Source of the DNA: Enterococcus phoeniculicola ATCC BAA-412 | GTDB taxonomy: Bacteria; Bacillota; Bacilli; Lactobacillales; Enterococcaceae | Direction: 5' to 3' | Length of the DNA: 64,000 nucleotides | Assembly (NCBI RefSeq): GCF_000407505.1 | Contig: NZ_ASWE01000001.1 | Span: forward strand, 1,361,324 to 1,425,323 | Position numbers and translations under genes: made by a program | Shown: positions 1 through 10,500 of the stretch, piece by piece | Position numbering within the stretch: the stretch's first letter is position 1 | Layout of the letters: every line of letters starts with the position of its first letter | Notes under the pieces: generated by a model | Database searches by the model: none | Told to the model about the DNA's origin: nothing | Seen by the model: the letters and a program-made list of their open reading frames with translations, nothing else

Positions 1-535
1 TATGCTGATTTCTTGGCTTTCCACTAGCGGATTTATCAACCAGCTAATGATGTCTGTTGGCTTAATGGATAAAGGAGTCAATCATTTACTTGATCCAGAT
101 AAATACTGGTGGATTGCGGTTTTATCTGATTTATGGAAAGAAGTTGGGTGGGGGACCATTCTATACTTGGCAGGAATGTCTCGAATTGATCCAACATTTT
201 ATGAAGCTGCCAGAATTGATGGGGCTTCAAAGCTAACTCAAATTCGAGCAATCACCTTACCACTTTTAACACCGATTATCTCGTTGAATTTAATTCTTAA
301 TGTCAGTGGGATTCTTGGATCAAATTTAGATCAAACATTAGTATTAATGAATGCCCAAAACCAAAATAAATCAGAGGTTATCAACTCGTTTGTTTATCGA
401 ATGGGGCTCACGCAAGGAGATTTCTCTTATGCGACTGCAGTCGGTTTAGGAATTTCCATCATCTCAGTAATCTTATTAATTATTACCGACCGGGTAACAA
501 GAAAAATGAATAATGGCCGTTCAGTCATTTTATAA
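1..535 (+). CDS. ABC sugar permease, LplB/YteP-like (5' end missing)
   Basis: C-terminal part of a carbohydrate ABC transporter inner-membrane permease. The gene starts before the window, so the first visible Met is probably internal. The permease signature that contacts the ATPase is clear (EAARIDGASKLTQIRAITLP), and several hydrophobic segments follow up to the C-terminus. It is 12 bp upstream of a second permease, which is followed by a binding protein: the usual CUT1 set without its own ATPase. Such systems normally borrow a shared MsmX-type ATPase, and none is seen here. From the downstream enzymes the cargo is inferred to be a beta-glucan oligosaccharide. Confidence 0.85.
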   Translation, partial: MLISWLSTSGFINQLMMSVGLMDKGVNHLLDPDKYWWIAVLSDLWKEVGWGTILYLAGMSRIDPTFYEAARIDGASKLTQIRAITLPLLTPIISLNLILNVSGILGSNLDQTLVLMNAQNQNKSEVINSFVYRMGLTQGDFSYATAVGLGISIISVILLIITDRVTRKMNNGRSVIL

Positions 536-547
536 GGAGGTAGAGAA

Positions 548-1429
548 ATGATCAAACGAGCATCAAAAGAAAATGGAAAATTTTACTTTTTTAATACATT
601 AATCCTTATCCTGTTTTCACTTTTAATTATCGTCCCTGTATGGAATATTCTCGTTTCATCTGTTTCATCTAGCTCTGGATTAGCTGAAAACGGATTGGTT
701 CTTTGGCCTAGAGGATTTACACTGGAAAACTATCGTCGCGTTTTATCAGATGCAAGTATTCCACGTGCGTTTGGTATCTCTGTTTTAAAAACAGTCATTG
801 GTGCCGCCACACATACACTATTTTGTGCGGTTGTAGCCTATGGATTGAGTAAATCACGTCTGATGGGCAGAAGTATTTACACAACATTAGGTGTTATCAC
901 CATGTATTTTGGTGGTGGGATGATTCCTACGTATTTACTAATTAAGTCATTAGGACTACTGGATACTTTTTGGGTATACATTATCCCTGCTTTGTTCAGC
1001 TACTATGATGTCGTTATTTTGATGAACTTTTTCCGAGAAATACCGGCCTCCTTAGAAGAATCTGCAAAGATTGATGGGGCAAGCGAATTTCAAATTTTTT
1101 ACAAAATCTTCCTGCCGCTGACAAAACCAGCATTAGCCACAATTGTTTTGTTCAACGGTGTGGGTCAATGGAATGATTTTATGACCACAAAATTATATAT
1201 TACAAAAGAATATCTCTATCCCTTACAAATGAAGATTTATGAAATTATCGTCCAGTCAAACTTAAGTACAATGACTGAAAGTGGTAGTACAGACGTCATC
1301 TTTCAGGCAACCACTAGAGGCGTTCAATTAGCAACGATTGTCATTACCACCGTTCCAATTTTGATTATTTATCCACTACTTCAAAAACATTTCATCGGCG
1401 GTATGATGGCCGGTGCTGTGAAAGAATAA
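548..1429 (+). CDS. ABC sugar permease, YtcP/LplC-like
   Basis: Second membrane subunit of the CUT1 importer, 293 residues, the usual size. An N-terminal membrane segment lies at about residues 13-35, and the conserved EAA loop appears as EESAKIDGASEFQIFYKIFL. A good Shine-Dalgarno (AAGGAGG) precedes the ATG by 6 bases. It is expected to form a heterodimer with the upstream permease and take substrate from the lipoprotein encoded 21 bp downstream. The large YtcQ-type binding protein next to it places the pair in the LplB/YtcP subgroup, which handles oligosaccharides. The substrate is inferred only. Confidence 0.88.
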   Translation: MIKRASKENGKFYFFNTLILILFSLLIIVPVWNILVSSVSSSSGLAENGLVLWPRGFTLENYRRVLSDASIPRAFGISVLKTVIGAATHTLFCAVVAYGLSKSRLMGRSIYTTLGVITMYFGGGMIPTYLLIKSLGLLDTFWVYIIPALFSYYDVVILMNFFREIPASLEESAKIDGASEFQIFYKIFLPLTKPALATIVLFNGVGQWNDFMTTKLYITKEYLYPLQMKIYEIIVQSNLSTMTESGSTDVIFQATTRGVQLATIVITTVPILIIYPLLQKHFIGGMMAGAVKE

Positions 1430-1450
1430 AATTAGAAAGAAGGAAAAGAC

Positions 1451-3049
1451 ATGAAAAAATTGTTTGGTAGCTTGTTGGCAGTAACAGTAATGTTTGGTTT
1501 AGCAGCGTGTGGAGGAAAAGAAGAAAAAGCAGCTGATGATTTTTCGATAAAAGATCGCTACACATTGGATAAAACGACTCCTGCGTGGAAACTTGATAAA
1601 AAAGAAGAGACCACAAAAATTAAGTGGTATATCAACTCTGATTGGACTTCTCTTCCATTTGGCGAGGACGTGACCACCGCTCAAATTAAAAAAGACTTGA
1701 ATATTGATATTGAATTTATTTCTGGAGACGATACAAAATTAAATGCCATGATTTCAGGTGGAGATATGCCGGATATCGTTACCTTAACAAATATGACTGG
1801 ACAAGCAGCTAAGAAAGCAGATGCGTGGGCAGTTTCTTTAAATGATTTAGCAGAAAAATATGACCCTTATTTAATGAGTGTCGTAAACAAAGATACGTTT
1901 AAATGGTATGAACTTGATAATGGAAAAACTTATGGATACCCTAACTATTCAAATACAAAAGCAGACTATGAAAGTGGCAATATTCCTGTGAACGACAATT
2001 TTGTAATTCGAGAAGATGTTTATAATGCGCTAGGAAAGCCTGACGTTTCAACACCTGAAAACTTCGTCAAAGTGATGAAAGAAATTCAAGAAAAATATCC
2101 TGAATATACACCAATGGGGTTCACAACTATTGGAGAAACATCTGGACCTTTCTTAGATAAACTGCAGGATTTCTTGGGTGTACCTCTTGAAAATGAAGAT
2201 GGAAGCTACTACGATCGAAACCTAGATGAAGAGTACCTAGGCTGGTTAAAAACAATTAATCAAGTCTATCGTGATGGAAATATAAGCGATGATAGCTTCA
2301 CTGATGACGGAGCAACATTTGATGAAAAAGTAAAACAAGGAAATTATGCAACCATGCTAGTTGCTGGAACTAGTGGACAAGGTGGGAATTTCACTGAATT
2401 CACAAAAAATTCAGGAACAAAATATATTGCAATTGATGGACCGACAAGTACTTCTGGAAGAAAACCAACATTAAATCAAACAGGAATTTCAGGTTGGTTA
2501 AGTAATTACATTACCAAAGATGCGAAAGATCCTGCAAAAGTTACACAGCTTTTCACTTATTTAATTGATGAACCTGGACAAATTTTAACCAAATATGGGG
2601 TTGAAGGCGTTACGTATGATTACAATAATGAAGGAAAAATTGACTATCTTGATGAAGTGAAAGAATTAGAAAAAACAGACAATGATGCATATAACAAAAA
2701 ATATGGTATTAGCCGTTTCTTGTATTTTAATAACGACCGCGTAAATGCGTTAAAAGTGAAACAAGAAAGTGCTCTTACTCAAATTCAAGAATGGGGTAAA
2801 GGAAAGCTAGTTCCTCACTTTGTCATTGAAAATATTAATCCAGATGCAGGAACAGCAGAAGCACGTTCAAATGAAGCCATTGAAACAAAACTAAATACAA
2901 CAATTATCTCACTGATTCGTTCAAAAGATGAAAAAACCTTTGATGCAACTGTTGATGAATTCAAAGACTTTTTGAAACAGAATAAATGGGAAGATATTAA
3001 AGAAGTAAAATCTGAAAAAATGAAAGAAAACAGAGAAAAACTAAACTAA
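1451..3049 (+). CDS. ABC sugar-binding lipoprotein, LipO/YtcQ-like
   Basis: Extracellular solute-binding protein of 532 residues, tethered to the membrane as a lipoprotein. The signal peptide ends in the lipobox LAAC with the modified cysteine at position 20. The rest is a large periplasmic-binding fold of the type found with LplB/YtcP permeases, longer than the common 420-residue sugar binders. It directly follows the two permease genes and should deliver oligosaccharide to them. Binding proteins are often made in excess of permeases, and a hairpin just after the stop codon may help with that by holding back downstream expression. The ligand cannot be read from the sequence. Confidence 0.88.
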   Translation: MKKLFGSLLAVTVMFGLAACGGKEEKAADDFSIKDRYTLDKTTPAWKLDKKEETTKIKWYINSDWTSLPFGEDVTTAQIKKDLNIDIEFISGDDTKLNAMISGGDMPDIVTLTNMTGQAAKKADAWAVSLNDLAEKYDPYLMSVVNKDTFKWYELDNGKTYGYPNYSNTKADYESGNIPVNDNFVIREDVYNALGKPDVSTPENFVKVMKEIQEKYPEYTPMGFTTIGETSGPFLDKLQDFLGVPLENEDGSYYDRNLDEEYLGWLKTINQVYRDGNISDDSFTDDGATFDEKVKQGNYATMLVAGTSGQGGNFTEFTKNSGTKYIAIDGPTSTSGRKPTLNQTGISGWLSNYITKDAKDPAKVTQLFTYLIDEPGQILTKYGVEGVTYDYNNEGKIDYLDEVKELEKTDNDAYNKKYGISRFLYFNNDRVNALKVKQESALTQIQEWGKGKLVPHFVIENINPDAGTAEARSNEAIETKLNTTIISLIRSKDEKTFDATVDEFKDFLKQNKWEDIKEVKSEKMKENREKLN

Positions 3050-3063
3050 TATACAGAAGGGAT

Positions 3064-3107
3064 GCAGGAGAGGAAGGGATGAATCGGATAAAATCCTTCC
3101 TCTCTGC
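3064..3107 (+). promoter_or_regulatory. intra-operon hairpin after binding-protein gene
   Basis: Strong imperfect inverted repeat: a GA-rich arm (about 3064-3079) pairs with TCCTTCCTCTCTGC (3094-3107). No T-run follows, so it is not a standard terminator. The purine-rich arm contains the only Shine-Dalgarno-like sequence ahead of the next gene. It may stabilise upstream mRNA or lower downstream translation. Confidence 0.5.
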
Positions 3108-3112
3108 TACTT

Positions 3113-3712
3113 ATGAATAAACTTTTTTCCTATGAAGGACTCTATTATCGCGTCTTTTCATTCATCGCCAATCTACTATTAATTAATCTTTTATTCTGGT
3201 TGACAAGCATAACGATTTTTTTGATTGGACCTGCAGTGATGGCATTATACCAAACAATTTATCAAATGATAAAAGAACAGGAGTCGGCTGTCGTACAAGC
3301 CTATCTAAAGAATCTCAAACACTCATTTAAAAGAGGGCTTATTCTTACACTATTTATCGCGTTATTTATTGTTGGATTGGGAATAAGCACACTGGTTCTT
3401 TTTCAACTTTCAACGTATCTTGGTTTTTTTGTCATCATTTTATTTGGACTTTCCTTATTATTTTTGTGTACGTTCATGATTATTTACAGTATCTATCCTT
3501 GGCCTTTAAAAAAGAGTATTCACGAAACCGTTTATGTTGTCTTAAGTAGCAGTGCAAACAGTATTATTCTATTGGTGCTACCGATTCTCACCTGCTGGTT
3601 CATGACGCAATGGGTATTCTTCTTGTTTGTTGCCTTGGGCGTTGCAGTCAGTGCTTGTTTACAACTGTTTTTCTTCATAAAAGTTTTGGAGGTTGACGAG
3701 AGTGGACAGTAA
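3113..3712 (+). CDS. DUF624 (YesL-like) membrane protein
   Basis: Small integral membrane protein, 199 residues, with about five hydrophobic segments. The N-terminus (MNKLFSYEGLYYRVFSFIAN) is typical of the DUF624/YesL family, which is commonly encoded inside CUT1 oligosaccharide transporter operons. Its role is not established; it is thought to be an accessory to the transporter. The ATG has no clear Shine-Dalgarno within 10 bases, because the only candidate is locked in the upstream hairpin. The start is kept because the family begins with exactly this motif. The end overlaps the next gene by 11 bp. Confidence 0.8.
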   Translation: MNKLFSYEGLYYRVFSFIANLLLINLLFWLTSITIFLIGPAVMALYQTIYQMIKEQESAVVQAYLKNLKHSFKRGLILTLFIALFIVGLGISTLVLFQLSTYLGFFVIILFGLSLLFLCTFMIIYSIYPWPLKKSIHETVYVVLSSSANSIILLVLPILTCWFMTQWVFFLFVALGVAVSACLQLFFFIKVLEVDESGQ

Positions 3713-4619
3713 TCTATTTTGGCAAGAAATGAAATTAGAACTGGCAGATATACCGAGTCAGTTTAAGAAAAAGAAACACCCGTCAACAATAGCAGGAGCA
3801 GATTGCTTTGAACTTTCCTTTCAAAGTCTCCTCTATGAAACAATTTACGGGATGCTGCTCATTCCTAAAACGACGTTGCCTTGTCCGATAGTAATTGATT
3901 TTCTCGGCTATATGAATCATATAGAAACACCTAACCAATTCTCTCATTGGTTGAAAGCAGGATACGCCTGTCTAGTGATTGATAATCGTGGTCAAGGAGG
4001 GAAAACACAGGATACAGCTTCTTATAAAACGATCGATTTGGATGTTCCAATGGGAAAAGGATTTTTATCAAATGAAGATTTTTATATGAGAAGGCTTGTA
4101 GCAGATAATTTACGAGCGGTGACTCTTGCTGCACAACTTCCTGAAATTGATCAAAAGGCTATTTTTCTGCGTGGCGGTTCTCAAGGAGGCGGTGTTGCTC
4201 TTCTTGTCAATGCGTTAACAGAACAGCCAATAAAAGCGACCTTTGCTGATGTCCCTAGTCATTCAAATCTCTCTCGACGAATCGATGAAGGGACTGGTTC
4301 CTATGGGGTTATTCACGACTATATACAAAAGCATCCAGAGACAAAAACGCATATTAAACAACAGTTAGCTGTTTTTGATACCCAATACTTGGTATCCACT
4401 ATTCAAAATCCAGTCTATGCGTCTGTAGGGAGTGCAGATCCGATTTGTCCGATGACTGATTTTTTCCCAACCTACCGTAAACTTCGTTCGTATAAACAGT
4501 TACTTATCTACTGGAAAAAAGGACATGGAGGTGGAGAACAGCGACAGTTACTGAAGGAAGTACAAAAAATAGCAGAAGAAATAAAGGGGGAACCTACCCG
4601 TGAAAATTGCAACCTATAA
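3702..4619 (+). CDS. acetylxylan esterase / cephalosporin-C deacetylase-like hydrolase
   Basis: Alpha/beta hydrolase of 305 residues resembling the AXE1 (carbohydrate esterase 7) family, which removes acetyl groups from oligosaccharides in the cytoplasm. Seen: the oxyanion-region motif DNRGQGG, the nucleophile elbow GGSQGGG with Ser160, an Asp in GSADPICP, and a C-terminal His in KKGHGGG, together giving the expected triad. The GTG at 3702 is chosen because GGAGG ends 9 bases before it; a TTG at 3693 touches the GGAGG and cannot be used. Its presence suggests the imported glycan may carry acetyl groups. The substrate is inferred. Confidence 0.82.
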   Translation: MDSNLFWQEMKLELADIPSQFKKKKHPSTIAGADCFELSFQSLLYETIYGMLLIPKTTLPCPIVIDFLGYMNHIETPNQFSHWLKAGYACLVIDNRGQGGKTQDTASYKTIDLDVPMGKGFLSNEDFYMRRLVADNLRAVTLAAQLPEIDQKAIFLRGGSQGGGVALLVNALTEQPIKATFADVPSHSNLSRRIDEGTGSYGVIHDYIQKHPETKTHIKQQLAVFDTQYLVSTIQNPVYASVGSADPICPMTDFFPTYRKLRSYKQLLIYWKKGHGGGEQRQLLKEVQKIAEEIKGEPTRENCNL

Positions 4620-5364
4620 TATTCGAGTTGATACTGATTACGATCAAAAATGGCAATGGTCCTATAGAGAAGACCATGTATTAGCATTGATTAATTATCA
4701 TGATTGGGATATTTTTTGCCTTCAAGAATTACGTCCGAATCAACTACAATCATTCAATCGTTTAAACAATTATCATTCTTTTTCAGCAGAACGTGACGGA
4801 GATGGCACGGGAGAAGGATTGGCTATTTATTATAGAAAAGAAAGATATGAATTGATTGATTCCGGTTTCTTCTGGTTATCAAGCACACCTGAAATACCGA
4901 GTATTCATGAAGGTTCTGCCTATAAACGAATTTGCGTTTGGTGTACGTTGCAAGACAAAGTGACAAAAAAAGAGAGTCTCATCTTAAATACACATTTAGA
5001 TAATATTTCTGAATCCGCTAGATATGAAGGTATGAAGATTATCCTTACCCGAATGAAAGAAAAAATCGAAAACTATCCAACCTTTTTGCTTGGAGATTTT
5101 AATGCTGAAAAAACAGAATCCGTTCATCAACTGATTCTTTCTCATAATTTTAGAAGTACAAAAACAGAATCTGAACAGCCTCACTACGGGCCTAACGGTT
5201 CTTTTCAAAATTTTGTTTATACGACCCCTTGGAGGGATTTGGAGGAAATAGATTACATCTATACCAATCATGGAATGATTAAAACAAGTGGAACCCTCAC
5301 AGATTCCTGTGACTGCCGGTATCCTTCTGATCACTTTCCATTAGAAGCAACCATTGAATTTTAG
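4600..5364 (+). CDS. endonuclease/exonuclease/phosphatase-fold protein
   Basis: Metal-dependent phosphoesterase fold, 254 residues. Family motifs are present: an N-terminal YNIRVD strand, the metal-binding glutamate in FCLQEL, GDFNAE in the middle and the catalytic SDHFPL at the C-terminus. GTG start with AAGGGGG upstream; it overlaps the preceding esterase gene by 20 bp, so translation is probably coupled. Members act on nucleic acids, inositol phosphates or sphingomyelin. Being inside a glycan operon, it might remove a phosphate or phosphodiester substituent from the glycan, but that is a guess. No signal peptide is visible. Confidence 0.78.
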   Translation: MKIATYNIRVDTDYDQKWQWSYREDHVLALINYHDWDIFCLQELRPNQLQSFNRLNNYHSFSAERDGDGTGEGLAIYYRKERYELIDSGFFWLSSTPEIPSIHEGSAYKRICVWCTLQDKVTKKESLILNTHLDNISESARYEGMKIILTRMKEKIENYPTFLLGDFNAEKTESVHQLILSHNFRSTKTESEQPHYGPNGSFQNFVYTTPWRDLEEIDYIYTNHGMIKTSGTLTDSCDCRYPSDHFPLEATIEF

Positions 5365-5374
5365 GAGTGAGTTT

Positions 5375-7522
5375 ATGACAAATGATAAAGTAATAGCATT
5401 GCTAGAGCAAATGACACTAGAAGAAAAAGTAGATCAGCTACTTCAACTGGCAGCAGCTTTCTACTCCGATAAAGCGGAAGAAAAGACAGGACCGATGTCT
5501 GATTTAGGGCTAACTCAAGAAACCATTAATCTAGCAGGTACAACACTTGGGGTTTCTGGTGCAAAAGAAGCCATTCGCGTACAAAAGGAATACATGGCAA
5601 ATAATCGATTACACATTCCAACCATTTTAATGGCGGATATTATTCACGGATTTCGAACAATTTTCCCTATTCCGCTAGCTTTGGGCTGTACATGGGACGA
5701 AAAAGTAGTAGAAGAGATGGCTGCTATTTCTGCACACGAAGCCGCAGTTTCTGGACTTCATGTGACTTTCTCACCTATGGTTGATTTAGTGAGAGATCCT
5801 CGGTGGGGACGTGTGATGGAGTCTACAGGAGAAGATGCTTATTTAAATAGTCAATTGGCTCGTGCATTAGTCAAGGGCTACCAAGGTGATGATTTAAAAA
5901 ATGACGTTTCCCGCGTAGCCGCATGTGTAAAACATTTTGCAGCTTATGGCGCAGCTATTGGAGGGCGAGATTACAATAGTGTAGATCTATCTGAGCAACA
6001 GTTAAGAGAACAGTATTTACCTGGCTACAAGGCGGCACTTGATGCCGGGGCAAAGCTTGTTATGACCTCTTTTAATGCTTTAAATGGTGTTCCTGCAACA
6101 GGAAATAAATGGCTGTTTCGTGACATTTTGAGAAGAGAATTCAACTTTGATGGTGTGGTCATCTCTGACTGGGGAGCTATTCAAGAGCTAATCGCTCATG
6201 GTGTAGCCAAGGATAAAAAACAAGCCGCAAAACTTGCAATTGAAGCAGGTGTGGATATTGAAATGATGACTACTTGTTATACGGATTCCTTAGAGGAGCT
6301 AATTAATGAAGGGGCAGTTGATGTCCGTCTTTTAGATGAGGCAGTTATGAGAATCCTTCAATTAAAAGACGACTTAGGTCTCTTCGAAAATCCGTATAGA
6401 GGAGCAGATGAAGAAAAAGAAGTAGCGATTGTTTTTTCACAAGAACATCAAGATGCCGCAAAGGACATCGCTAAAAAGGCCATCGTTTTATTGAAAAATG
6501 AAGAAATTCTTCCTATAAAAAAAGGAGAAACAGTTGCTATTGTCGGCCCGGGTGCAAACTCTCGTGATATTTTAGGGGCTTGGTCTTGGCAAGGAAAACA
6601 AAGTGAAACAGTCTCGCTAGCAGAAGGAGCGTCCGCACTTTCCTCCTCTGTTTTATTTGGCACAGAACCATTTGACTACTTTACTCCGTCTGATACAGCA
6701 ATAGATGAAGCAATCTCATTGGCAAAAAAAGCAGACAAAGTCATCTTGTCTTTGGGGGAAACCTCTGAAATGAGTGGGGAGGCAGCTAGTCGTAGCTCGA
6801 TTCGTCTTCCCAAAGAACAAATCAAGTTATTTCATACACTTCAAAAGTACAATTCAGAAATTATTGTGACTGTTTACAATGGACGTCCGTTAGACCTTTC
6901 TGATTTTGATGATGCAAAAGCGATTGTTGAAGCATGGTTCCCAGGTTCTCAGGGGGGCAATGCACTTGCAGAAATTCTTTGGGGGATTAGTAATCCAAGC
7001 GGTCGCTTGAGCATGTCCTTCCCAGAATCTGTTGGACAGGTGCCTGTTTACTATAATGTTGAAAACACAGGGCGTCCGTACGAAGTTGCTCCTGATGAAA
7101 AATATGTTTCTAAATATTTAGACTGTTCAAATTATGCAAAATATCCATTTGGTTTTGGTCTAAGCTACAGCCATGTCACTTATTCTGGATTAGTAACAAG
7201 CAGCAAGCTATCTATGGAAAAACCATTGGAAGCTTCTGTAACAATCAAAAATACCTCTTCACTACCTGTTGAAGAAACGGTTCAAGTTTATGTACGTGAT
7301 CTCGTGGGTGAACGTGTCCGACCATTAAAAGAGTTGAAATCTTTTGAAAAAATTACCTTAGAACCTGGAGAAGAGAAGAAAATTCTTATCCATATCACTG
7401 AATCACAATTACGCTATGTCCACATAGATAATCAATGGAGAAGTGATGAAGGAGAGTTCCAGCTAATGGTGGGACCAAATAGTAGAGATTTGCTGACTTC
7501 AACATTTCAGCTTATTAGATAG
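5375..7522 (+). CDS. glycoside hydrolase family 3 beta-glucosidase
   Basis: Cytoplasmic GH3 enzyme, 715 residues, releasing terminal beta-linked glucose. Visible: the N-terminal barrel with KHFAAYG and GRDYNSVDLS, the nucleophile Asp265 in VVISDWG, the second alpha/beta domain (about residues 370-560), and a C-terminal fibronectin-III-like domain. No signal peptide. The ATG at 5375 has AGGAG 7 bases upstream; an in-frame TTG at 5354 lies inside the previous gene and lacks a site. Listeria innocua has a comparable GH3 beta-glucosidase beside its 1,2-beta-oligoglucan phosphorylase, the same pairing as here, which supports a beta-1,2-glucan (sophorooligosaccharide) pathway. Confidence 0.9.
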   Translation: MTNDKVIALLEQMTLEEKVDQLLQLAAAFYSDKAEEKTGPMSDLGLTQETINLAGTTLGVSGAKEAIRVQKEYMANNRLHIPTILMADIIHGFRTIFPIPLALGCTWDEKVVEEMAAISAHEAAVSGLHVTFSPMVDLVRDPRWGRVMESTGEDAYLNSQLARALVKGYQGDDLKNDVSRVAACVKHFAAYGAAIGGRDYNSVDLSEQQLREQYLPGYKAALDAGAKLVMTSFNALNGVPATGNKWLFRDILRREFNFDGVVISDWGAIQELIAHGVAKDKKQAAKLAIEAGVDIEMMTTCYTDSLEELINEGAVDVRLLDEAVMRILQLKDDLGLFENPYRGADEEKEVAIVFSQEHQDAAKDIAKKAIVLLKNEEILPIKKGETVAIVGPGANSRDILGAWSWQGKQSETVSLAEGASALSSSVLFGTEPFDYFTPSDTAIDEAISLAKKADKVILSLGETSEMSGEAASRSSIRLPKEQIKLFHTLQKYNSEIIVTVYNGRPLDLSDFDDAKAIVEAWFPGSQGGNALAEILWGISNPSGRLSMSFPESVGQVPVYYNVENTGRPYEVAPDEKYVSKYLDCSNYAKYPFGFGLSYSHVTYSGLVTSSKLSMEKPLEASVTIKNTSSLPVEETVQVYVRDLVGERVRPLKELKSFEKITLEPGEEKKILIHITESQLRYVHIDNQWRSDEGEFQLMVGPNSRDLLTSTFQLIR

Positions 7523-7532
7523 GAAGGTCAAT

Positions 7533-10500
7533 ATGAAATTACAGATTAAAAAAGCAGACACACAGTTTTCTTTTCTGGAAACAGGAGATTTATATGAAAT
7601 TGAAAGCTGTAACATGATGATTAATCAGCTTCAAGGAAACTCTTTAGATGGTAGCTTAAATCAGCTCTACTTACGAATCCATCATCAATCAGGAAAACAA
7701 ATGATTCCTTTAATCGGTTCAAATGCAGAGAGTCATTTTTCTATCCATGACAATCAGCTAACTTGGAAAGGCTCTTTAGAATCCGTTCACTATCAAGTAG
7801 ACTTTCTTTTATCAGAACATAATTGCTGGTTTTGGCGAGTAACTGTCTCGGGTGAAGGAACAATCGACATCATTTATGGACAAGATTTAGGTCTTGCAAA
7901 AAAAGGAGCCGTCCAATCAAACGAAGCCTACGTCTCCCAATATATTGATCATCATGTAACACAAGAAGGTGGACATACCGTTGTTTCCTCTAGACAAAAT
8001 CAGCCACAGGATGGAAAATTCCCTGTAATTGAACAAGGAAGTCTACAAAAGATTCGATCCTTTTCTACAGATGGATACCAGTTCTTTAAACGGGCCTATA
8101 AGAAAACCAATCAACCGCAAGCACTTTTACGAGAAACATTGGACAATGAAGTCTATCAGTATGAATTTGCTTATATTGGTCTGCAATCTGAGCCAATCGT
8201 TTTATCAGATCAGCCAAAAGAAATTGTTTTCTATGGTGTCGTGAAGGATTCACAAGATGAAGCAATCACAAACCCACTAGTTTCACTAGAGACGATTACT
8301 GGTTGGTATGAAAAAGAAGAGATTTCAGTTTCTCATGAACAAGGAACAACTTTCCAAAAGCTCTTGGGTGAGCCACTTGTAGGTGAGCCATTTACGCAAG
8401 AGGAATTAGTTAACATCTATCCTGTTCAATTAGAAAAAGAGGAAGGAGCTTCTCTTTATTCCTTTTTTACAGAGGAATATCATCATGTTGTTCTACAAAA
8501 CAAAGAAGAAGAGATGGAGCGAGCACACGGACATATCCTTTTAAGCGGGATGGATTTAGACGTTGAACAGCCACTTTTAAGTACTACGGTTTACATGACG
8601 GGAATCTTTAATTCGCAGATTGTTTTAGGCAACACATCTATGAATAAGCTCTTGGGAAATAGTCGGAATGCCCTGAATTTATTTAAACTTACTGGACAGA
8701 GAATTTATGTTTTAGAAGATGATGTCTGGCGTATTCTAACTATGCCAACTGCCTTTGAAATGGGCTTAAATTCGGCCACTTGGTATTATAAAACAGAGAA
8801 TGACTTACTTATTATTCGTACATTTACCATAGCAGATACGAGAGAAATCCGTTTGGAGGTAGACAGTCAGTCTGGAAAATCCTATACTTGGGCTATATCG
8901 AATCAAGTAGTGATGGGCCCCGAAGATACGCCTCATCACCAAATAAAACAGGAACAAAATCTGTTGACTGTTAAAAGTACACATCCAAGTGTTACCGCCA
9001 AGTATCCAGATCTTACTTACTATTTGAATAGTAATCAACCTTTTAGGCTAACTGACGGATCACTCTTTACTCAACTGCCAGATGAACAGCTCGTTGTTCT
9101 ACAGTTAGAGTCTGTTTCTAAATTTACGTTACGTATTCAAGGGACTTTGGAAAATCGTCCATTCCAAGAGGTAAAAACTAATTTTGCTGCAGAGGAAAAA
9201 ACATATGTTGCGTTTATTGACCAATTGCTTCATCAGTTTTCATTAACGCATGAAGAAGTCAATGTTCAACGAATGAATCTCCTTACACGATGGTATACAC
9301 ATAATATGCTCGTTCATTATCTATCTCCCCACGGATTAGAACAGTATGGTGGTGCGGCATGGGGGACAAGAGATGTCTCACAAGGTCCAACTGAATTCTT
9401 TTTAGCTGTCAATCGACCGGAAATTGTTCGCTCTATCATAAAACAGGTATTTTCAAACCAATTTGAAGATGATGGAAACTGGCCGCAATGGTTTATGTTT
9501 GATCGCTATGAAGAACAAAAAGCAGATGAAAGTCATGGTGATATTATAGTCTGGCCAATGAAAATCGTGGCAGACTATTTGGAAAAAACAAAGGATTATT
9601 CAATTTTAGCGGAAGAAATCCCTTATACGTCTCGAGGGACGTTCCAAAAAACAAGTGAAACAGCTACTTTATATCAACACATTCAAAAAGAAGTTGCTTA
9701 TATTGAAACTAATTTTTTAAAAGGAACTTACCTTTCTTGCTACGGCGATGGGGACTGGGATGACACACTCCAGCCTTATGACAGCCGATTGAAAAAACGC
9801 ATGGCTAGCAGCTGGACGGTCGCATTGACTTATCAGGTTATAAAAAAACTAGGAGAACTCCTCTTATCAGTCGATTCTTCTTATAGTAAAAAACTATTGG
9901 AATTGAGCAACGGAATCCAACGTGATTTCGAAACGTATATTTTATCAAATGAAACAATTCCAGGATTTCTTTATCAAACCTCTGAAAAAACGTTTGAACA
10001 GATGGTCTATCCTAAAGATAATAAAACAAATATTCATTATCGACTATTGCCTATGACCAGAAGTATGATTGCTGAATTATTAACCCCTCAGCAAGTCAGT
10101 CATCATCTTAAGTTGATTCGAGAGCATCTTCAATTTCCAGATGGTGTACGCTTGATGAATCGCCCAGCATCTTACAACGGAGGCGTCAGTACTCATTTTA
10201 AGCGAGCTGAGCAAGCAGCGAATTTTGGTCGTGAAATTGGACTACAGTATGTTCATGCACATATCCGCTTTGCTGAAGCAATGGCAAAAATAGGGGAATC
10301 AGAAGAAGCTTGGCATGCATTGGAGATTATCAACCCAATCAGTATTTCAACTTATGTACCAAACGCAGAGCTTCGTCAGTCAAATGCTTATTTCAGCAGC
10401 TCTGATGGCGATTTCAAAACAAGGTATGAAGCACAGAAAAATTTTGGTAAACTGAAACAAGGAACAGTTGGTGTTAAAGGTGGCTGGCGTATCTATTCCA

